Below, in pieces: positions 6,501-10,313 of a stretch of 10,313 nucleotides of DNA. Source of the stretch: Thiotrichales bacterium (lineage in GTDB: Bacteria > Pseudomonadota > Gammaproteobacteria > UWMA-0217); assembly GCA_024763135.1 (NCBI GenBank), contig JANTGD010000096.1:1-10313 (forward strand), given 5' to 3'. Position 1 is the stretch's first letter; every line of letters begins with the position of its first letter. Below the pieces are notes generated by a model, which was not told where the DNA came from, did not search any database, and was given only the letters and a program-made list of their open reading frames with translations. Made by a program: the position numbers and the translations under genes.

Positions 6501-7625
6501 ATGCAACTCTCAAACGAAGATCTCCTGCGGCTCAATGTCCTTCTCCGCCAAAACGTTAAGGCCATTCGTATCGACGAATCACGCTTAACCGTGCATGCAC
6601 TCACAGATAAAGGTGAAGCCAAGGTTACGCTCAACCCCAATGGCCGCGAAGAGCTGTATTTGCGCCTTGTACGTGAACTGCTTTCCACACACGTGCTCGG
6701 ATCTCCCGGTGGCTACCCGGTTTACATCCGACGCTGGACACGCATGGGACAGGCACGGGACAAAGAGAGTTTGGAAAAACTTCTACTTCTAGGAGAACCC
6801 GAAGCCGTAACCGCTGTAGTGCATGCACCCGAATTAAACCGAGAAATTGCCACACGCGCTTGGTGGTCCTACCCAAATGCCGACAATGCACGCCAACTAC
6901 TTGCCAAACCCCTCGTTGCCAATACCGATTTAGGCCGCGAACTGGCGGAATTTTTACTCGAGTTCCTGCCTTTTGAAGCAGAAGCCAAAGCAATGATCGA
7001 TTCCGTGCGTCTCGTCTTGCAGCCCAATCTGCTCAGCGCAAAAGCCATAGACACCTTATGGAAACGGGGGCGTAGAAAACAAGCATATTTTATTGGCTTT
7101 TTACAGGCCGTGCCCGATGCCCTGCCAGAAGCTGGCAGGGCGAGCCCCCTACACAATGAACTCCAATCAAAATTGGCCCCGCTCGCGCAAACCAACCCAC
7201 TCGCCGCTGCATTACTACGCACGCTGTCTCCACAAGGGCAACTGTTTTTCAAAACCGCCGCCAATGTCATGGATAAAATTGCAAGCCAGGAAGCCGTCGT
7301 TGAATTGATGGCCGCCTTAGCAAATTATCTAAGTGACATTCGCCCGGACGCGAAACACTACCGCTCCATTGAAGAGATCGAAGCACGTATCGCAATCGAA
7401 TATGAGACGCAGGGGTGTCCGTACCACCAATGCCTGGACTGCATGGTGGAGTACCAAGCTTTGTTCAATGCCTTATTGCGCCTGTCGATGGCCTCGGAAT
7501 TTCTTGTCGCCCCGATACTCGGTCGTACTGATGCAATTGGCTCAGTGATGCGCCGCCGGCTAGAACCGGTCACTCAGCCATTAATGACGGCCATGCGCAC
7601 ACTCAATACTCAGATTAAGGTCTGA
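6501..7625 (+). CDS. dsrS: DsrS-like protein (sulfur-metabolism-associated, function unclear)
   Basis: 374 residues from the ATG at 6501. The same frame is open back to an ATG at 6429, but its 24 extra residues (MISTSGTHVV...) look unrelated, while MQLSNEDLLRLNVLLRQ matches the N-terminus I remember for DsrS proteins. Neither start has a strong ribosome site. The protein is soluble, mostly helical and without a signal peptide. Other features I associate with the family are RIDESRLTVHAL (23-34), HVLGSPGGYPVYIRRWTRMGQ (64-84), LLLGEPEAV and DSVRLVLQPN. A cysteine cluster C-x4-C-x2-C lies at 306, 311 and 314 near the C-terminus. In Allochromatium vinosum dsrS is the last gene of the dsr sulfur-oxidation operon and its role is not established. 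Here no dsrAB is visible, but cysG, for siroheme, sits two genes on, a fitting context. The name rests on memory, not on a search. Confidence 0.6.
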   Translation: MQLSNEDLLRLNVLLRQNVKAIRIDESRLTVHALTDKGEAKVTLNPNGREELYLRLVRELLSTHVLGSPGGYPVYIRRWTRMGQARDKESLEKLLLLGEPEAVTAVVHAPELNREIATRAWWSYPNADNARQLLAKPLVANTDLGRELAEFLLEFLPFEAEAKAMIDSVRLVLQPNLLSAKAIDTLWKRGRRKQAYFIGFLQAVPDALPEAGRASPLHNELQSKLAPLAQTNPLAAALLRTLSPQGQLFFKTAANVMDKIASQEAVVELMAALANYLSDIRPDAKHYRSIEEIEARIAIEYETQGCPYHQCLDCMVEYQALFNALLRLSMASEFLVAPILGRTDAIGSVMRRRLEPVTQPLMTAMRTLNTQIKV

Positions 7626-8176
7626 TGGCGCACTTGCATTTTTCCAACATTGCGCTACATCTGAGGCTCAAGCTGCCCACCTCAGCATTGCGATCCGAGG
7701 TGGCCGCCAATCCCGAAATCGTGGGACAAACCCTGGCTGACGCGGTCATCGCCTTTGAACGCAAGCACCGCTTGGGCTATTATCCGGCGCTCGATTTTTA
7801 TCGGTCGCAAACCGATTTCGATGCGGAGCTACTCAATGCAATCGACGGTATTGCCTGGATCGCTTGCCAAATGGCGCATAAAGAAGTCGTACGGAGCCTG
7901 CGCGGCGCATTTTCACGTGTGAGTATCGATTCCATCCAGAGTGCGGTGCATCTCTTGCCACCGGTCCGACCAAATCAGCTCAACGCAGCTTTCAAGCTCG
8001 CGCAACACTTTACGCCCGATTCCGTTAAACTGGTTGTCAACGTATCTGTCCTACAACGCCATGCAGGCCAAGAAGGACTGACCGGTTATACCCGGAAAAT
8101 GGCGTGGAAATGGCTAACAGAAAAATTCGAGCGCGTTGAAGTATTACACGCGGAACTTATCAGTAGCAAAGAATAG
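7625..8176 (+). CDS. Uncharacterised 183-residue soluble protein between dsrS-like gene and cysG
   Basis: The ATG at 7625-7627 shares its A with the TGA stop of the dsrS-like gene (TGATG), so translation is probably coupled and the start is firm. The product (MAHLHFSNIALHLRLKLP...) has no signal peptide or membrane helix and looks alpha-helical, with a basic C-terminal part (TGYTRKMAWKWLTEKFERVEVLHAEL). Its single cysteine is C81 (IAWIACQMAHKE). It lacks the C-terminal cysteines of the persulfide carrier DsrC/TusE, so it is not that protein. I do not recognise the family. Its position between the dsrS-like gene and cysG (12 bases downstream) suggests the same transcript and perhaps the same process, which is inference. 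Confidence 0.8.
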   Translation: MAHLHFSNIALHLRLKLPTSALRSEVAANPEIVGQTLADAVIAFERKHRLGYYPALDFYRSQTDFDAELLNAIDGIAWIACQMAHKEVVRSLRGAFSRVSIDSIQSAVHLLPPVRPNQLNAAFKLAQHFTPDSVKLVVNVSVLQRHAGQEGLTGYTRKMAWKWLTEKFERVEVLHAELISSKE

Positions 8177-8188
8177 AGCAACTCAGCA

Positions 8189-9589
8189 GTGGATTACTTT
8201 CCCATCTTTCTCAATCTCAAACAGCAGTCTTGCCTGGTGGTAGGTGGAGGACCCGTCGCGCTGCGCAAAGCTACGCAACTCGAACGGGCAGGCGCACGGC
8301 TCCATCTCGTAGCTCCCCACCTCCATGCCCCCGACTTGTTGCAACAGCTTAAACAAACCACTTACAGCGAGCGAAAATTTACACCCGAGGATCTCAATGA
8401 CGTCCAGTTGGTCATTGCGGCCACCGACGATCCGCAAACCAATCGCGACATAGCCATGCGCGCCAAAAGCCGGCAGATCCCGGTTAACGTCGTCGACCAA
8501 CCCGACCTGGGCAGCTTTATCATGCCTTCTATTGTGGATCGTTCGCCATTACAAATCGCCATTTCCACCGGTGGAGCGTCGCCGGTTTTGGCGCGTATGT
8601 TGAGAACCCAGCTCGAAGGCGTCATTCCTGCTACTTTTGGTCACCTTGCCGGTTTGGTGGAAACCTATCGGGAAACGGTGAAGCAAGCCCTGCCCAGCGT
8701 CCATGAGCGGCGCATGTTCTGGGAAAGCGTTTTGGAAGGTGAAACAGCCGAGCTGGTTTTTTCAGGTAAAACAGACGCCGCTAAGGAAGCCTTAGAAGAG
8801 GCTCTGGAAATCGCGCGACACCAGGCCGAACCCTATGGCGAGGTCTATTTGGTTGGTGCTGGACCAGGTGATCCCGACCTGCTTACATTTCGCGCTTTGA
8901 GACTCATGCAGAAAGCGGATGTCGTCGTCTATGACCGTCTGGTCTCACAAGCTATTTTAGATTTGGTCAGACGCGACGCAGAAAAGATCTATGTCGGCAA
9001 AGAGCGGGACAATCACGCGGTCCCGCAGGAAGACATCAATTCCTGCTTGGTTCGCCTAGCAAAAGAAGGACAACGCGTGGTCCGTTTAAAGGGTGGCGAT
9101 CCGTTTATTTTTGGCCGAGGAGGTGAGGAAATCTCCACGCTGATGGACCATGGCGTGAATTTCCAGGTAGTGCCGGGCATCACTGCAGCTGCGGGATGTG
9201 CGGCCTACGCCGGCATCCCACTCACTCATCGGGACTATTCGCAGGCCGTTACCTTCGTCACCGGACATCGCAAAGACGGCAGTGTCAATCTGGATTGGGA
9301 GTCACTCGCACACGATCAACAGACGGTGGTATTTTACATGGGATTGCAGAGCGTCAACATCATTTGTGAGGCACTGATAAGCCATGGGCGGTCTGCGCAA
9401 ACGCCTGCGGCCCTGGTGGAAAAAGGCACCCGGCCAGATCAAAAAGTGTATCGCGGCACCCTACAGAGTTTGCCGCAACTGGTAAAAGAACACAGCATCA
9501 CGCCTCCCACCTTAATCATCGTTGGCGAAGTGGTGGCACTTAGAAACAAACTCCACTGGTTTAATACGGAGTCTGAGATCAATGCTTAA
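8189..9589 (+). CDS. cysG: Siroheme synthase CysG (trifunctional: methyltransferase, dehydrogenase, ferrochelatase)
   Basis: 466 residues, compared with 457 in E. coli, clearly full length. The N-terminal part (1-about 210) is the precorrin-2 dehydrogenase/ferrochelatase: NAD-binding VVGGGPVALRKA (18-29), VVDQPD with the catalytic Asp at 103, and FIMPSIVDRSP (110-120). The C-terminal part (217-about 460) is uroporphyrinogen-III C-methyltransferase: VGAGPGDPDLLT (222-233), VVYDRLVS with Asp249, VGK with Lys271, RLKGGDPFIFGRGGEE (299-314), VPGITAAAGCAAYAGIPLTHRDY (328-350) and VFYMGL. It converts uroporphyrinogen III to siroheme, the cofactor of sulfite and nitrite reductases. The start is a GTG: MDYFPIFLNL aligns with MDHLPIF of E. 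coli. The ribosome site is weak (GAGCAA), 12 bases after the previous stop, suggesting coupling. Where Salmonella CysG carries phospho-Ser128 this protein has Thr127. Confidence 0.97.
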   Translation: MDYFPIFLNLKQQSCLVVGGGPVALRKATQLERAGARLHLVAPHLHAPDLLQQLKQTTYSERKFTPEDLNDVQLVIAATDDPQTNRDIAMRAKSRQIPVNVVDQPDLGSFIMPSIVDRSPLQIAISTGGASPVLARMLRTQLEGVIPATFGHLAGLVETYRETVKQALPSVHERRMFWESVLEGETAELVFSGKTDAAKEALEEALEIARHQAEPYGEVYLVGAGPGDPDLLTFRALRLMQKADVVVYDRLVSQAILDLVRRDAEKIYVGKERDNHAVPQEDINSCLVRLAKEGQRVVRLKGGDPFIFGRGGEEISTLMDHGVNFQVVPGITAAAGCAAYAGIPLTHRDYSQAVTFVTGHRKDGSVNLDWESLAHDQQTVVFYMGLQSVNIICEALISHGRSAQTPAALVEKGTRPDQKVYRGTLQSLPQLVKEHSITPPTLIIVGEVVALRNKLHWFNTESEINA

Positions 9590-9737
9590 TCAGCGTGTTT
9601 CGACTCCGCAGAATCCTTGTATCGACTACTGCATTATTTTCGCGTTCGCTCGGTTGCAGACTTCGTATCTGCTTCCTCCTAGCGTGCAAAAATGCCTTGC
9701 TCTCGGCCGAAATTCAAACAAGCTGAGTGGTTACATC

Positions 9738-9743
9738 AGGGGA
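9738..9743 (+). promoter_or_regulatory. Ribosome binding site deciding the start of the S24-domain gene
   Basis: AGGGGA, ten bases before the ATG at 9754. It favours this start over the in-frame GTG at 9727, which would add nine residues. Confidence 0.6.
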
Positions 9744-9753
9744 ATGTCTGACT

Positions 9754-10080
9754 ATGCAAAATGAACTGACAGGTAGCAGCTGCAGTAACAGTGATCCGTT
9801 CGCGCTTCAGGTGTTGGGTTCAAGCATGGAACCCGAATTTCCGGATGGCTGTGTCATTGTGATCGATCCAGCGGGAGTCATCGAAGATGGCGCCTATGTA
9901 TTTGCCAAACATAACGATGAATACATTTTTCGCAGGTTAGCCATACGCAACGGAGAATATTGGCTCGTCGCCGAAAACCCTGCCTTCGAAGATCTGCCGA
10001 TTCCTGGCATCGAAGCCATTTATGGCCGCATTGTGCAACGCGCAGGTAAACGCCGTAAAGACCGAAAACACTACACCTAA
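9754..10080 (+). CDS. Stand-alone S24 (LexA/UmuD-fold) domain protein, catalytic Lys replaced by Arg
   Basis: 108 residues, only the C-terminal peptidase fold of LexA-type proteins with no helix-turn-helix. FALQVLGSSMEPEFPDGCVIVID (16-38) carries the serine motif, G-x-S-M-x-P with Ser24. EYIFRRLAIRNGEYWLVAENPAFEDLPI (56-83) matches the strand that in LexA and UmuD carries the general-base lysine (VKRL), but here it reads FRRL with Arg60. IYGRIVQR (89-96) closes the fold. The Ser-Lys dyad appears broken, so self-cleavage is doubtful; a binding or regulatory role, or an alternative lysine (Lys52), remains possible. The C-terminus is strongly basic (KRRKDRKHYT). It follows cysG by 164 bases without an obvious promoter between, and no SOS box is seen. 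Confidence 0.85.
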   Translation: MQNELTGSSCSNSDPFALQVLGSSMEPEFPDGCVIVIDPAGVIEDGAYVFAKHNDEYIFRRLAIRNGEYWLVAENPAFEDLPIPGIEAIYGRIVQRAGKRRKDRKHYT

Positions 10081-10133
10081 GTGACCGGGACATTCGGTGG
10101 GGGCCCGCTACACGTCGCAGCACGTGCTCCATT

Positions 10134-10164
10134 AAAAAGCCTCGCGTAAAACGCGCGGCTTTAA
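10134..10164. terminator. Rho-independent terminator after the S24 gene, possibly bidirectional
   Basis: AAAGCC (10136-10141) and CGCGT (10143-10147) pair with ACGCG (10151-10155) and GGCTTT (10157-10162) around an AAA loop, with one mismatch. On the minus strand the stem is followed by a five-T run (GGCTTTTTAA). On the plus strand the T-run is only three bases before AAGG, because the inverted repeat at 10161-10215 begins inside it. It lies 54 bases past the S24 stop codon. Confidence 0.75.
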
Positions 10165-10215
10165 GGAAGCTCTGGTTAATTCGTAACACGGCAGAATTGA
10201 TCAGAGCTTCCTTAA
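10161..10215. repeat. 55-base near-perfect inverted repeat bounded by TTAA: candidate miniature element or insertion-sequence relic
   Basis: TTAAGGAAGCTCTG (10161-10174) is perfectly complementary to CAGAGCTTCCTTAA (10202-10215). The pairing continues inward to 10182 and 10194 with two G-T wobbles, giving 22-base arms and an 11-base loop. Both outer ends are TTAA, as expected for a target-site duplication of IS5-like or similar elements, though a palindromic TTAA is also simply part of the repeat. No transposase is present. The tips GGAAGCTCTG look like insertion-sequence ends, which I could not verify. Confidence 0.6.
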
Positions 10216-10313
10216 CCCTAAAAACCTCAGTTGGATCACAAAAGTCCACGCAAGCTCTTGATGCACCTGGCAAATCAGAAAACCCTCTCATCACCAATAA
10301 GGTGACCACGAGT

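Larger units (their letters stand above)
10081..10313. other. Right-edge intergenic region
   Basis: Apart from the terminator and the inverted repeat no gene is supported. One minus-strand frame is open from the right edge through the inverted repeat and into the S24 gene, but it has no recognisable motif and crosses a terminator. A gene entering from the right edge cannot be excluded for the last 98 bases. Confidence 0.4.

Noticed and set aside
9878..10309. 143-codon minus-strand frame across the inverted repeat and the S24 gene
   Set aside because: It is antisense to a well-supported gene, passes through a terminator hairpin and is rich in Arg and Cys, typical of a shadow frame.

Overview
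The window looks like chromosomal DNA of a Gram-negative gammaproteobacterium. The pointers are an OmpA-type outer-membrane protein with a GlyGly-CTERM-like sorting signal, a YdgA/DUF945 protein, a UPF0114 (YqhA) membrane protein, a DsrS-like protein and a fused trifunctional CysG. Base composition is moderate and no phage or plasmid block is visible. The genus cannot be named from the sequence alone; a marine or environmental relative of Marinobacter, Hahella or Cellvibrionales is a guess.

Left part (1-4894, minus strand). A YdgA/DUF945-family gene runs off the left edge. After a 360-base gap comes a very large gene (1186 codons) that reads as two exported proteins fused in one frame. The first is a secreted protein with an Ig-like domain and thrombospondin-type-3 calcium-binding repeats, and it ends in a perfect-looking GlyGly-CTERM tail. 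The second is a complete OmpA-family protein (own signal-peptide-like helix, beta-barrel, TSP3 linker, peptidoglycan-binding domain). This fusion is the most striking item in the window. Its upstream region contains repeated complementary segments that could form alternative RNA hairpins.

Middle (4895-6500). A 495-base divergent intergenic region holds an 18-base perfect palindrome upstream of a UPF0114 gene on the plus strand. About 580 bases then carry no convincing gene but several hairpins.

Right part (6501-10080, plus strand). A tight cluster contains a DsrS-like gene, a 183-residue gene overlapping it by one base, and cysG (GTG start, 12 bases further on). CysG makes siroheme, the cofactor of sulfite reductases, so the cluster is plausibly linked to sulfur or siroheme metabolism. 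A small stand-alone S24 (LexA/UmuD-fold) domain protein follows, with the catalytic serine but arginine where the catalytic lysine is expected. Its downstream terminator hairpin abuts a 55-base near-perfect inverted repeat bounded by TTAA on both sides, which looks like a miniature mobile element or a relic of an insertion sequence.
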